From contig OZ240673.1 of assembly GCA_965198755.1 (NCBI GenBank), positions 2,356,001 through 2,420,000 on the forward strand: 64,000 bases of DNA, read 5' to 3'. The notes beneath the pieces are model-generated. The model worked only from the letters and a program-made list of their open reading frames with translations, was not told the origin of the DNA and made no database searches. A program made the translations under genes and the position numbers. This DNA is from BOG-908 sp963692875. GTDB lineage: Bacteria > Pseudomonadota > Alphaproteobacteria > Acetobacterales > Acetobacteraceae. Below, one piece after another: positions 1-8,087 of this stretch; position 1 is the stretch's first letter; each line of letters begins with the position of its first letter.

Positions 1-616
1 CGAAGGTGGAGAAGCCGCGATCCACGCGGCGGGTGCGGCCGCGGTCCAGCCAGACGATGCTGCGCGAGACGCTTTCGAGCAGGCGGCGGTCGTGGCTGAT
101 GAGCACGATGCCGGCGCGGGAGGCGGCGAGCTCGGATTCGAGCCACTCGATGGCGGGGAGGTCTAGGTGGTTGGTGGGCTCGTCGAGGAGTAGGAGGTCG
201 GGTGCCGGGGCCAGGGCGCGGACGAGGGCGGCGCGGCGGGACTGGCCGCCGGAGAGCTGGCCAGGGTGTTCGTCGCCGGTGAGGCCGACCTGCTCGAGGA
301 GGGCGTGGGCGCGATAGGGGTCGTCGCCGGGGCCCAAGCCCGCTTCGACGTAGGCGAGCACGGTTTGGGCGTCGCCGAACTCGGGTTCCTGGTGGAGGTA
401 GCGGACGGTGGCGCCGGGCTGCATGAAGCGGGGGCCGTCGAAGGTGGTGAGCAGGCCGGCGGCGACCTTGAGCAGGGTGGACTTGCCGGAGCCGTTGCGG
501 CCGACCAGGCAGATGCGCTCGCCGGCGCCGACCGCGAGCTCGGCGCCGGATAGGAGGGGGGAGCTGCCGCCTAAGGTCAGGTGGATGTCTTGCAGGGAAA
601 GGAGGGGGGGAGGCAT
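1..616 (-). CDS. ABC-F family ATPase, N-terminal part (cut by window edge)
   Basis: This is a soluble ABC ATPase of the ABC-F type (Uup/EttA-like). Family members act on the ribosome or in antibiotic protection rather than in transport. The first nucleotide-binding domain is visible: Walker A GRNGSGKST near residue 40, signature LSGGQ near residue 120, Walker B LLLLDEPTNHLDL, and the H-loop ISHDRR. The THLD form of the Walker B tail is typical of ABC-F proteins, and no membrane segment is seen. The start is the ATG whose complement lies at 614-616. The C-terminal end lies beyond position 1, so a second ATPase domain cannot be assessed. It is convergent with nothing on its 5' side except repeat R1, which separates it from the divergent prpD. 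Confidence 0.9.
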   Translation of the reverse strand, partial: MPPPLLSLQDIHLTLGGSSPLLSGAELAVGAGERICLVGRNGSGKSTLLKVAAGLLTTFDGPRFMQPGATVRYLHQEPEFGDAQTVLAYVEAGLGPGDDPYRAHALLEQVGLTGDEHPGQLSGGQSRRAALVRALAPAPDLLLLDEPTNHLDLPAIEWLESELAASRAGIVLISHDRRLLESVSRSIVWLDRGRTRRVDRGFSTF

Positions 617-645
617 GCGAGGGGTTGTCTAGGGTGGAGCGTAGG

Positions 646-786
646 AAGGCAAGGAAGGCCTTCTTTTTCGAGAAAAAGAAGCAAAAAGCTTTTGTTGCGG
701 CTGTCGCGGTTCTGTCCGGTGAGCGCGCGACAGCGGACGTAAAAGTTTTTTGGTTCTTTTTTTCAAAAAAGAACTGCTTGCTTTCT
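646..786. repeat. Intergenic palindromic repeat, copy R1
   Basis: Reference copy of the family. The left arm is a hairpin CTTCTTTTTC/GAAAAAGAAG followed by AAAAAGCTTTTG. The centre is a GC hairpin GCTGTCGCG/CGCGACAGC. The right arm is AAAAGTTTTTTGGTTC, then a T-run/A-run hairpin and GAACTGCTTGC. The GC stem is bordered by an A-run upstream and a T-run downstream on both strands, as in a bidirectional intrinsic terminator. It lies between the divergent ABC-F gene and prpD. Confidence 0.9.
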
Positions 787-832
787 TTTGTTTGACCAAG
801 TTTGGAGGCATTCGAACACTCGAGAGCCCCCG

Positions 833-2332
833 ATGAAGCTTCACGACGTCCGCGTCCACCCCGAAACCGACCGCCTGGCGCGGGAGGACCAGCTGGCCTG
901 GAAGATTGCGGCGGTGGCCGCCGACCCGGTGGCGGTGCAGCCGGAGGTGGCCGAGATGATCGTCAACCGGGTGATCGACAACGCGTCGGTGGCGATCGCC
1001 TCGATTAACCGGCATCCGATCGTGAGTGCGCGCGACCAGGCGCTGGCGCATCGGCGCGAGGGTGGGGCGACGTTGTTCGGCTGTGCGGCGGACGTGCGGG
1101 TGCACGCGGAGTGGGCGGCGTGGGCCAACGGCACCGCGGTGCGCGAGCTGGACTACCACGACACGTTCCTGGCCGCGGAGTACAGCCATCCGGGCGACAA
1201 CATTCCGCCGATATTGGCGGTGGCGCAGCAGACCGGGCGTGACGGTGCGGCGTTGGTGCGGGCGCTGGCGACCGGTTACGAGATACAGGTGGATCTGGTG
1301 AAGTCCATCTGTCTGCACGCGCACAAGATCGACCACGTGGCGCATCTGGGGCCGTCGGCGGCGGCGGGGATCGGCACGCTGCTGGGGCTGCCGACGGAGG
1401 TGGTGTACCAGGCGGTGCAGCAGGCGCTGCACGTAACGACGGCGACGCGCCAGAGCCGCAAAGGCGAGATCAGCAGCTGGAAGGCGTTCGCGCCGAGCCA
1501 CGCGGGCAAGCTGGCGATCGAGTCGGTGGACAGGGCGATGCGTGGGGAGGGTGCGCCAAGCCCGATTTATGAAGGCGAGGACAGCGTGATTGCGTGGATG
1601 CTGGACGGCAGGAGCGCGCACTACCAGGTGCCGCTGCCGGAACCTGGCGAGCCGAAGCGGGCGATACTGGATACGTACACCAAGGAGCATTCTGCGGAGT
1701 ATCAAAGCCAGGCGCTGATCGACCTGGCGTTCCGCATGGGACGGCGCGTGGGTGATTGGGACGACGTGGCGGACATCCTGATCGAGACGAGCCACCATAC
1801 GCACTACGTGATCGGGACGGGGGCGAACGATCCGCAGAAGGTTGATCCGGAGGCGAGCCGGGAGACGCTGGACCACTCGATCATGTACATCGTTGCGGTG
1901 GCCTTGCAGGATGGCGCGTGGCACCACGTGCGCAGCTACGCGCCGGAGCGGGCGCGGCGGCCGGACACGGTGGCGCTGTGGCACAAGATACGTACTGTGG
2001 AGGATACGCGGTGGACGGAGCGGTATCACTCGGTGGATCCGGCGGTGAAGGCGTTCGGCGGGCGCGTGGTGATGACGATGAAGGATGGGACGATGATCGC
2101 CGACGAGATGGCGGTGGCGAACGCGCACACGCTGGGGGCGACGCCCTGGGGGCGGGCGGATTACATCCGCAAGTTCCGCACGCTGACGGAAGGGTTGCTG
2201 GATGCGGCGGAGGTCGCACGGTTTCTGGAGGTGGTGCAGCGGCTGCCGGCTTTGCGGGCGGAGGAGATGTTCGGGTTGACCGTGGCGGTGCCGGCGGGCG
2301 GGTTGTTGGTGGGGGAGAGGGGGATTTTCTGA
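833..2332 (+). CDS. prpD: 2-methylcitrate dehydratase, MmgE/PrpD family
   Basis: The 499-residue product is a full-length MmgE/PrpD protein. PrpD dehydrates 2-methylcitrate to 2-methyl-cis-aconitate in the cytoplasmic methylcitrate cycle for propionyl-CoA. Typical segments are WANGTAVRELDYHDTF and the HPGDNIPPILAVAQ stretch near residues 100-130, and the SRKGEISSWKAFAPSHAGK stretch near 205. The ATG at 833 is preferred over the in-frame TTG at 788, because the sequence before 833 is the tail of repeat R1 and aligns with no PrpD. prpC and prpB follow on the same strand, which makes the methylcitrate role much more likely than another PrpD-family activity. A 217-bp gap with its own inverted repeat separates it from prpC. 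Confidence 0.93.
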   Translation: MKLHDVRVHPETDRLAREDQLAWKIAAVAADPVAVQPEVAEMIVNRVIDNASVAIASINRHPIVSARDQALAHRREGGATLFGCAADVRVHAEWAAWANGTAVRELDYHDTFLAAEYSHPGDNIPPILAVAQQTGRDGAALVRALATGYEIQVDLVKSICLHAHKIDHVAHLGPSAAAGIGTLLGLPTEVVYQAVQQALHVTTATRQSRKGEISSWKAFAPSHAGKLAIESVDRAMRGEGAPSPIYEGEDSVIAWMLDGRSAHYQVPLPEPGEPKRAILDTYTKEHSAEYQSQALIDLAFRMGRRVGDWDDVADILIETSHHTHYVIGTGANDPQKVDPEASRETLDHSIMYIVAVALQDGAWHHVRSYAPERARRPDTVALWHKIRTVEDTRWTERYHSVDPAVKAFGGRVVMTMKDGTMIADEMAVANAHTLGATPWGRADYIRKFRTLTEGLLDAAEVARFLEVVQRLPALRAEEMFGLTVAVPAGGLLVGERGIF

Positions 2333-2358
2333 GGCTGGCTTGGGCGAATGGAGGTTGC

Positions 2359-2475
2359 CCACGAAGGCACGAAGGACACGAAGAAGCAAGCGGGTCGACG
2401 GACGGGAGTGCCTGAGTGTCAAGTGAACGGGGGAGGTAGGTTCTCTTCTTTCTTCGTGTCTTTCGTGCCTGGTGG
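2359..2475. repeat. Inverted repeat of the ACGAAGGACACGAAG class between prpD and prpC
   Basis: The arms at 2359-2385 and 2450-2475 are near-perfect reverse complements built from CACGAAGG/ACACGAAG words, with a loop of about 64 bp. This sequence is unrelated to the main intergenic repeat of the window and occurs once here. Similar ACGAAG-rich intergenic elements are known from several bacterial phyla. It could act as a partial terminator or processing site between prpD and prpC. Confidence 0.75.
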
Positions 2476-2549
2476 TCAGTCTCCCTTGCCCAAGCCAGCC
2501 GAACAACTTGCATGTGCCGAACACGTAGACAGCTTTAGGAGTGCGTAAG

Positions 2550-3716
2550 ATGAGTGAGACCGCTACACCACCAGCCCCGAAGCCGAAGAAAAGCGTGGCG
2601 CTCTCAGGCGTGGTCGCCGGCAACACGGCGCTGTGCACGGTCGGCCGCACGGGCAACGACTTGCATTACCGCGGCTACGACATACTCGACGTGGCGGAGA
2701 CCTGCGAGTTCGAGGAGATCGCGCATCTGCTGGTGCACGGGCACCTGCCGACGGAAGCCGCGCTGCGCGCCTACAAGACCCGGCTGCGCGCGTTGCGCGG
2801 CATCCCCGCGGCGCTGCGGCACGTGTTGGAGCAACTGCCTGCGGCGACGCACCCGATGGACGTGATGCGCACTGCGGTGAGCACGCTCGGCTGCCTGCTG
2901 CCGGAAAAGGAAGACCACAACGTAGCCGGTGCGCGCGAGATCGCCGACCGGTTGATGGCGTGCCTCGGCTCGGTTCTGCTGTATTGGTGGCACTTCTCGC
3001 ATAACGGCCGCCGCATCGAGGTGGAGACCGACGACGACAGCATCGCCGCGCATTTCCTGCACCTGTTGCACGGGCGTGAGCCTTCGGCGCTGCACACGCG
3101 GGCGATGCACACGAGCCTGGTGCTGTATGCGGAACACGAGTTCAACGCGTCCACCTTTGCCGCGCGCGTGGTGGCGGGGACCGGCTCGGACATGTACTCG
3201 GCGATCACCGGCGGCATCGGTGCGCTGCGCGGGCCGAAACACGGCGGCGCCAACGAGGCGGCGCTCGACATCCAGCAACGCTACCTGACACCGGACGCGG
3301 CCGAGGCCGACATCCGCGCGCGGGTGGCGAGCAAGGAGGTGGTGATCGGGTTTGGGCATCCGGTCTACACGGTCAGCGATCCGCGCAACGTGGTGATCAA
3401 GTCGGTCGCCAAGCAGCTCAGTGAAGATGTAGGCGATAGCGGGCTTTTCTCAGTTGCCGAGCGGCTGGAAAGCGTGATGTGGGAGCTGAAGAAAATGTTT
3501 CCCAACCTCGACTGGTTCAGCGCCGTTTCCTACCGGATGATGGGCGTGCCGACGGCGATGTTCACGCCGCTGTTCGTCATCTCGCGCACTTCCGGCTGGG
3601 CCGCGCACGTGATCGAGCAGCGCCAGGACGGCAAGATCATCCGGCCGACCGCCAACTATGTCGGGCCGGAGGATCTGACGTTCGTGCCGCTCGCGCAACG
3701 CGCGGTGGCCGCGTGA
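2550..3716 (+). CDS. prpC: 2-methylcitrate synthase / citrate synthase family protein
   Basis: This 388-residue citrate synthase family enzyme condenses propionyl-CoA (or acetyl-CoA) with oxaloacetate. Family signatures are visible: SGVVAGNTALCTVG at the start, GPKHGGANEAA near residue 230 with the active-site histidine, and VIGFGHPVYTVSDPR near residue 265. The length and gene order, after prpD and overlapping prpB, point to methylcitrate synthase rather than TCA citrate synthase. An AGGA box at 2537-2540 sits 9 bases before the ATG at 2550 and selects it over the GTG at 2541. The stop codon overlaps the prpB start, so the two are probably translationally coupled. Confidence 0.93.
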   Translation: MSETATPPAPKPKKSVALSGVVAGNTALCTVGRTGNDLHYRGYDILDVAETCEFEEIAHLLVHGHLPTEAALRAYKTRLRALRGIPAALRHVLEQLPAATHPMDVMRTAVSTLGCLLPEKEDHNVAGAREIADRLMACLGSVLLYWWHFSHNGRRIEVETDDDSIAAHFLHLLHGREPSALHTRAMHTSLVLYAEHEFNASTFAARVVAGTGSDMYSAITGGIGALRGPKHGGANEAALDIQQRYLTPDAAEADIRARVASKEVVIGFGHPVYTVSDPRNVVIKSVAKQLSEDVGDSGLFSVAERLESVMWELKKMFPNLDWFSAVSYRMMGVPTAMFTPLFVISRTSGWAAHVIEQRQDGKIIRPTANYVGPEDLTFVPLAQRAVAA

Positions 3717-4633
3717 CTTACCTGGTCGGTGCGGACTTGCCGGCTGCGCCGGCAGGCGAGCGTTTCCGCACGCTGCTGTTACAGCGTGGCATATTGCGGT
3801 TGCCAGGTGCGCATAACGGCCAGGCGGCGTTGCAGGCGCGTGCGGCGGGCTTTGCCGGTGCGTACCTGTCCGGCGCTGCGATGTCGGCGTCGATGGGGCT
3901 GCCGGACCTCGGCGTGATCACCATCGAGGACGTGTGTTTCTTCATTCGCCAGGTGGCCCGCGCGTCGATGCTGCCGGTGCTGGTGGACGGCGACACCGGC
4001 TACGGCGAAGCGCTGAACGTGATGCACATGGTGCGCAGCTTCGAGGATGCCGGGGCCGCAGCGGTGCACCTGGAAGACCAGTTGCTGCCGAAAAAATGCG
4101 GCCACCTGAACGACAAACGCCTGGCAGACCCACGCGACATGGCCGCCAAGGTGGCAGCCGCGGTGCGCGCGCGGCGACACCTGTTCGTCATGGCGCGCAC
4201 GGATGCCGCGGCCAGCGAGGGGCTGGACGGCGCAGTGGCGCGCGCGAAAATATACGTGGAGGCAGGTGCGGACGCGATCTTTCCCGAAGCGCTGCATTCT
4301 GCCGAGATGTTCCGTGCGTTCGCCGCGCGCCTGCCGGGGGTGAAGCTGCTCGCCAACATGACCGAGTTCGGCCGCACGCCGTTCTTCACCGCGGCCGAGT
4401 TCGAGGCGATGGGCTACAGCATGGTGATCTGGCCGGTCAGCTCGTTGCGGGTTGCTAACAAGGCGCAGGAGGAACTCTACGCCGCGATCGCGCGCGACGG
4501 AGGGACGCAGGGGATGTTGGAGAGGATGCAGACGCGGGCTGAGTTGTACGCGACGATCGACTACGCGGCGTATGAGGCGCTGGACGCGTCGATTGCCAGG
4601 ACGGTGGTGCCGGTGGGGATGCCGCAGCGATAG
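3713..4633 (+). CDS. prpB: Methylisocitrate lyase
   Basis: This 306-residue member of the isocitrate lyase/PEP mutase superfamily cleaves 2-methylisocitrate to pyruvate and succinate, the last step of the methylcitrate cycle. Visible motifs are VDGDTGYG (metal and substrate loop, near residue 90), the catalytic KKCGH loop near residue 125, and MARTDA near 160. The GTG start shares the sequence GTGA with the prpC stop, which fixes the start and shows coupling. No prpR, acnD or prpE is present nearby, so regulation and propionyl-CoA formation must come from elsewhere. Confidence 0.94.
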   Translation: MTYLVGADLPAAPAGERFRTLLLQRGILRLPGAHNGQAALQARAAGFAGAYLSGAAMSASMGLPDLGVITIEDVCFFIRQVARASMLPVLVDGDTGYGEALNVMHMVRSFEDAGAAAVHLEDQLLPKKCGHLNDKRLADPRDMAAKVAAAVRARRHLFVMARTDAAASEGLDGAVARAKIYVEAGADAIFPEALHSAEMFRAFAARLPGVKLLANMTEFGRTPFFTAAEFEAMGYSMVIWPVSSLRVANKAQEELYAAIARDGGTQGMLERMQTRAELYATIDYAAYEALDASIARTVVPVGMPQR

Positions 4634-4636
4634 GAG

Positions 4637-4780
4637 AAGAAAGCAAGGCCTGCTTTTTTGAAAAAAAGCAGCAAAAAACTTTTGTCTCGGCTGTCGCGGA
4701 GGTTTCTGCAGCGCGCGCTCTTGGGACTTGTTGGTGTTGGTCCGCTTTCGAGAAGAGCGGCTTTGCTGTCTTGTTTGGGA
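4637..4780. repeat. Intergenic palindromic repeat, copy R2 (degenerate right arm)
   Basis: The left arm is CTGCTTTTTTG/AAAAAAAGCAG with AAAAAACTTTTG, followed by GGCTGTCGCGG. The matching central strand is lost. The right arm is rebuilt as CCGCTTTCGAGAAGAGCGG followed by CTTTGCTG. It starts six bases after the prpB stop. Confidence 0.75.
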
Positions 4781-4842
4781 CCGCTGATACCAGCGGGCTT
4801 GCAGATCGGATGGCGATCGGGAACACGTGGTCGTATAATCTA

Positions 4843-4873
4843 ATATCAACCGGCCTGAGGGATGACCGTTCCG
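4843..4873. repeat. Repeat-flanking module A, copy 1
   Basis: This stretch precedes repeat R3 and matches, in inverted orientation, the stretch that follows repeat R26 at 42248-42280. The shared core CCGGCCTGAGGG is followed after one variable base by TGACCGTTCCG. About 29 of 32 positions agree, although the two sites are 37 kb apart and border different genes. Confidence 0.7.
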
Positions 4874-4983
4874 AAGCAAGCAAGGCCTTCTTTTTTGAAA
4901 AAAAGAAGCAAAAAACTTTTGGGAACGCTGTCGCGGACTTGTCCGGAGGGGCGCGACAGCGGACTCAAAAGTTTTTTTGGTCC
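4874..4983. repeat. Intergenic palindromic repeat, copy R3, left portion (split by IS30)
   Basis: The left arm is of the TTGAAA type with AAAAAACTTTTG, the centre is ACGCTGTCGCG to CGCGACAGCG, and the right arm begins CAAAAGTTTTTTTGGTCC. It then breaks off at the IS30-family element; the remainder resumes at 6068. Confidence 0.88.
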
Positions 4984-5041
4984 GCGGATTCAACTTTGAA
5001 ACGCATAAAGGGTAAGCCTTCCCGACCGCCACTAAGGGGCG
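4984..5041. repeat. Left terminal inverted repeat of the IS30 element
   Basis: Begins GCGGATTCAACTTTGAAAC and ends CACTAAGGGGCG. It overlaps the last ten bases of the transposase gene, which is read toward this end. Confidence 0.9.
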
Positions 5042-5982
5042 AAGAAGACCTCGTGTGGGGTCTTGTAGCCGAGGACCTTGCGTGGGCGCGAGTTGAGTTT
5101 GTTTTGCACGCGCAGGACGGCGGCCGGGGTGATGGTGGCCAAGCTGGTGCCTTTTGGAAAATATTGGCGGACCAGTCCGTTGGTGTTCTCGTTCAGGCCG
5201 CGTTCCCAGGCGTGATACGGCTTGGCGAAGTAGAAGTTGGCCGCCAGCCGGCGCGCGACACGGGCGTGCAGGGCGAATTCCTTGCCGTTGTCGGCGGTGA
5301 TGGTGTGCACGCGTGCGCTGTGGCGTCGCAGTTTGGCGATGATGGCGCGGCTTGCGGGTTCGGCCTGGGCGGCGTGCAGCTTATGCAGCAGGGTGTAGCG
5401 CGAGACGCGGTCCACCAGGCTGAGAATGGCGCCTTGCTGGCGGGCGCCGATGATGGTGTCGACCTCCCAATCGCCGATGCGCACGCGCTGGTCCACGATG
5501 GCCGGTCTTTGATCGATGTCGATCCGGCCAGGGATGATGCCGCGCCCGGCCAGCTTGCCGCCCCGCTTGTTGTAGCGCTTGCCAGTGCGCCGCAGCTGCT
5601 GGAACAGCGTGCCGCCGGCGCGCTTGTCGGCCCAGATGTGCTGGTAGATGCGCTCGTGGCTGATGCAGGTTTGCTGCGTCTGCGCCAGCCAGGAGCTGAT
5701 CTGCTGCGGGCTCCATTCCTGCCGCCTCAGCTTGGCTTCGATCAGCTTGACCACCGCCGGCGTCATCTTGCGCGCAAAGCTGCTGGCCGCCGACCGACGC
5801 CGCGTTGCCGCGTCCTGCGCCAGCCCGGAGCAGTAAAAGCCGGCACCGCCGTTACGCTGCAACTCGCGGCAGACGGCCGACTGGCTGACGCCGATCCGCA
5901 TCGCCATCGCCGCCTGCGTCAGACCAGCCTCATGCAACGCCGCCAGCTCACAGCGTTGCTCCGCCGTCAAATGCTTGCCCAT
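5032..5982 (-). CDS. IS30-family transposase
   Basis: The 316-residue DDE transposase is complete and uninterrupted. The N-terminal 45 residues form a helix-turn-helix (LTQAAMAMRIGVSQSAVCREL). The catalytic core shows D175 in GDWEVDTI, D231 in TADNGKEF and E265 in NENTNG, the IS30 arrangement. It would cut and rejoin the 57-58 bp ends of the surrounding element. The start ATG lies just inside the right inverted repeat and no second frame is needed, unlike IS3 elements. It is flanked only by its own ends. Confidence 0.95.
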   Translation of the reverse strand: MGKHLTAEQRCELAALHEAGLTQAAMAMRIGVSQSAVCRELQRNGGAGFYCSGLAQDAATRRRSAASSFARKMTPAVVKLIEAKLRRQEWSPQQISSWLAQTQQTCISHERIYQHIWADKRAGGTLFQQLRRTGKRYNKRGGKLAGRGIIPGRIDIDQRPAIVDQRVRIGDWEVDTIIGARQQGAILSLVDRVSRYTLLHKLHAAQAEPASRAIIAKLRRHSARVHTITADNGKEFALHARVARRLAANFYFAKPYHAWERGLNENTNGLVRQYFPKGTSLATITPAAVLRVQNKLNSRPRKVLGYKTPHEVFFAP

Positions 5983-6010
5983 CCAGACCCCCTTGCCGGA
6001 AGTCTAGACA

Positions 6011-6067
6011 CGCCCCTTAGTGGCGGTCGGGAAGGCTACCCTTTATGCGTTTCAAAGTTGAATCCGC
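6011..6067. repeat. Right terminal inverted repeat of the IS30 element
   Basis: Reverse complement of the left end with a single one-base deletion (GGGTAGCC against GGGTAAGCC). It lies upstream of the transposase start and may hold its promoter. Confidence 0.9.
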
Positions 6068-6099
6068 GGTCCTTTTTCAAAAAGGGCTGCTTGCTTTCT
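6068..6099. repeat. Intergenic palindromic repeat, copy R3, right portion
   Basis: Continues the interrupted right arm as GGTCCTTTTTCAAAAAGG and closes with GCTGCTTGCTTTC. Confidence 0.85.
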
Positions 6100-6289
6100 G
6101 TGAGTCAGCATCCCAGTCGCCCCATTGCGAACGGTTCCGACAAGAGAACCAACAACGGTGCGGATTGCCGCGATCCTGAGGTTGAGCGGTTGCCGTCGCG
6201 CCGGGAAAACCTGTTTTCGGGTTATCCGAACGGCTTTTCGTTTGTTCGGAGCAGGAAGTTTAAGGAGAGTGCTGTCGCGGACAGCTGAA
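6100..6289. other. Non-coding stretch between R3 and R4
   Basis: No gene with family features is seen. A weak mirrored sequence around 6224-6250 (CCGAACGGCTTTTCGTTTGTTCGG) may be a worn arm of repeat R4, but it differs too much from the consensus to be certain. Confidence 0.4.
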
Positions 6290-6376
6290 CGATACGTGTC
6301 AACAACGCTCGCCCGAAAGAGACAAAAGTTTTTTTTGGTTCTTTTTTTCAAAAAAGAACTGCTTGCCTTGCCTTCT
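6256..6376. repeat. Intergenic palindromic repeat, copy R4 (only right arm intact)
   Basis: AGTGCTGTCGCGGACAG is followed by an altered centre. The right arm is intact: ACAAAAG, eight T residues, GGTTC, a T-run/A-run hairpin and GAACTGCTTGCC. The left arm is not recognisable. Confidence 0.7.
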
Positions 6377-6419
6377 GCCGAAATTGCCGCAAGCGTAAGA
6401 GTAACAGCCTAGGCTTGTT

Positions 6420-6512
6420 TGGCGGAGGGGATGAGATTCGAACTCACGGTACACCTTTACAGTGTACAACGGTTTAGCAAACCGCCGCCTTCAGCCACTC
6501 GGCCACCCCTCC
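6420..6512 (-). tRNA. tRNA-Ser (anticodon GCU)
   Basis: On the minus strand a class II tRNA folds with acceptor GGAGGGG/CCCCTCC, discriminator G and an encoded CCA. The anticodon loop reads TTTGCTAA, giving GCU for AGC/AGU serine codons. The variable arm is long (TGTACAC/GTGTACC), as expected for serine. The T loop is TTCGAAT. It sits between repeat R4 and gatB on the same strand as gatB. Confidence 0.96.
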
Positions 6513-6608
6513 GCCGGGATGCAACACGACGTTTGCCTGGCTGTCTTACGGCCAAGGCCCGGGCGGGTCAAATCATTCGGGTGGTGCAGGCGCGGCTGAG
6601 GCCTGGGC

Positions 6609-8060
6609 TTAGCCGATCTTCGCCTTTAACGCGGTGTTGACCAGTGCCGGGTTACCTTTTCCCGCCATCGCCTTCATCACCTGACCCACGAAGAAGCCGA
6701 ACAGCTTGTCCTTGCCGCCGCGGTACTCTGCCAGCTTGTCCGGGTTGGCGGCCAGCACCGCGTCCACTGCGGCGTCGATGGCGCCGGTGTCGGTCACTTG
6801 GCGCAGGCCGCGCTGCTCGACGATGTCGCCGGGGGCCGCACCGGTCTCCACCATGGCCTCGAACACCTCCTTGGCGATGCGGCCGTTGATGGTGCTGTCG
6901 GCCATCAGGTCCAGCAGCGCGCCGAGGTTGGCGGCCGAGACGGGGCTCGTCTCAATGGTGCGGCCGGTGCGGTTGAGGGCGGCGAAGAAGTCGCCGGTGA
7001 TCCAGTTGGCGGCGAGCCGCGCGTCGCGGCCGCGTGCCACGGTCTCGAAAAAGGCGGCGGTGGTCTGCTCGGCCACCAGCACGCCGGCGTCGTAGGCGGG
7101 CAGGCCGTACTCGGCCACGAAGCGGGCGCGTTTGGCGTCCGGCAGTTCCGGGAGTGCGGCGCGTAGGTCTTCCACCCAGGCGGCGTCGAGCACCAGCGGC
7201 AGCAGGTCGGGGTCGGGGAAGTAGCGGTAGTCGTGCGCGTCCTCCTTGCTGCGCAGGCTGCGGGTCTCGCCGCGGGCGGGGTCGAACAGGCGGGTTTCCT
7301 GGTGCACTTCGCCGCCGCTCTCCCACACTTCCACCTGGCGGCGGGCTTCGGCCTCGATGGCCTGCATGACGAAGCGGACGGAGTTGACGTTCTTCACCTC
7401 GCAACGCGTGCGGAAGTCCTCGCCGGCGTGGCGGACGGAGACGTTGACGTCGGCGCGCATGCTGCCCTCGTCCATGTTGCCGTCGCAGGTGCCCAGGTAG
7501 CGTAGTACCGTGCGCAGTTTGCGCAGGTAAGCGCCGGCTTCTTCGGGGGTGCGGATGTCGGGTTCGCTGACGATCTCCATCAGCGCCACGCCGGAGCGGT
7601 TGAGGTCGATGAAGGAGCGCGCCGGGTCCTGGTCGTGCAGCGACTTGCCGGCGTCCTGCTCGAGGTGGAGGCGGGTGACGCCGATGCTGCGGGTGGAGCC
7701 GTCGGCGAGCTCGATCTCGACCTCGCCGCGGCCGACGATGGGGTGTTCGAACTGGCTGATCTGGTAGCCGCTCGGCAGGTCGGCGTAGAAGTAGTTCTTG
7801 CGGTCGAAACGGCTGACCAGGTTGATCTGCGCGGCCAGGCCCAGGCCGGTGCGCACTGCCTGCGCCACGCATTCCGCGTTGGGCACCGGCAGCATGCCGG
7901 GGAACGCCGCGTCCACGAAGCTCACCTGGCTGTTCGGCGCGCTGCCGAAATCGGTGGCGGCACCCGAGAAAAGTTTGGAGCGGCTGATGACTTGCGCGTG
8001 GACTTCCAGGCCGCAAACGACCTCCCACGTGCCGGTGGCGCCTTCGATCGTGTAGCTCAT
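6609..8060 (-). CDS. gatB: Aspartyl/glutamyl-tRNA(Asn/Gln) amidotransferase subunit B
   Basis: GatB (483 residues) is the kinase-like subunit that activates the side chain of mischarged Glu-tRNA(Gln) or Asp-tRNA(Asn) within GatCAB. The N-terminus has WEVVCGLEVHAQV, the cradle has DFNRSG-type sequence (FIDLNRSGVALMEIVSEPD) near residue 150, and MRADVNVSVR is near 200. The C-terminal YqeY-like tail domain ends with GKGNPALVNTALKAKIG. The ATG at 8060 follows a GGAG box with correct spacing; upstream sequence is repeat R5. In this genome gatB is separated from gatA by that repeat rather than joined to it. Confidence 0.97.
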   Translation of the reverse strand: MSYTIEGATGTWEVVCGLEVHAQVISRSKLFSGAATDFGSAPNSQVSFVDAAFPGMLPVPNAECVAQAVRTGLGLAAQINLVSRFDRKNYFYADLPSGYQISQFEHPIVGRGEVEIELADGSTRSIGVTRLHLEQDAGKSLHDQDPARSFIDLNRSGVALMEIVSEPDIRTPEEAGAYLRKLRTVLRYLGTCDGNMDEGSMRADVNVSVRHAGEDFRTRCEVKNVNSVRFVMQAIEAEARRQVEVWESGGEVHQETRLFDPARGETRSLRSKEDAHDYRYFPDPDLLPLVLDAAWVEDLRAALPELPDAKRARFVAEYGLPAYDAGVLVAEQTTAAFFETVARGRDARLAANWITGDFFAALNRTGRTIETSPVSAANLGALLDLMADSTINGRIAKEVFEAMVETGAAPGDIVEQRGLRQVTDTGAIDAAVDAVLAANPDKLAEYRGGKDKLFGFFVGQVMKAMAGKGNPALVNTALKAKIG

Positions 8061-8087
8061 CGGCGTGGCTCCGGGTTGAACATCGCA

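Larger units (their letters stand above)
4984..6067. mobile_element. IS30-family insertion sequence inside repeat R3
   Basis: This 1084-bp element carries one transposase gene. Terminal inverted repeats at 4984-5041 and 6011-6067 are 57-58 bp long and match except for one inserted A in the left copy. The flanks show GGTCC directly repeated at 4979-4983 and 6068-6072. Because CCGCGG at the ends is itself palindromic, a 3-bp GTC duplication with one extra base of element at each end is equally consistent and is nearer the usual IS30 value. Removing the element restores the right arm of the intergenic repeat. The intact ends and open transposase suggest a recent or still active copy. Confidence 0.92.

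Noticed and set aside
629..2656. Long minus-strand open frame across prpD
   Set aside because: It is the antisense shadow of prpD in GC-rich DNA; the product is Arg/His/Pro-rich with no domain, and prpD on the plus strand is a clear family match.
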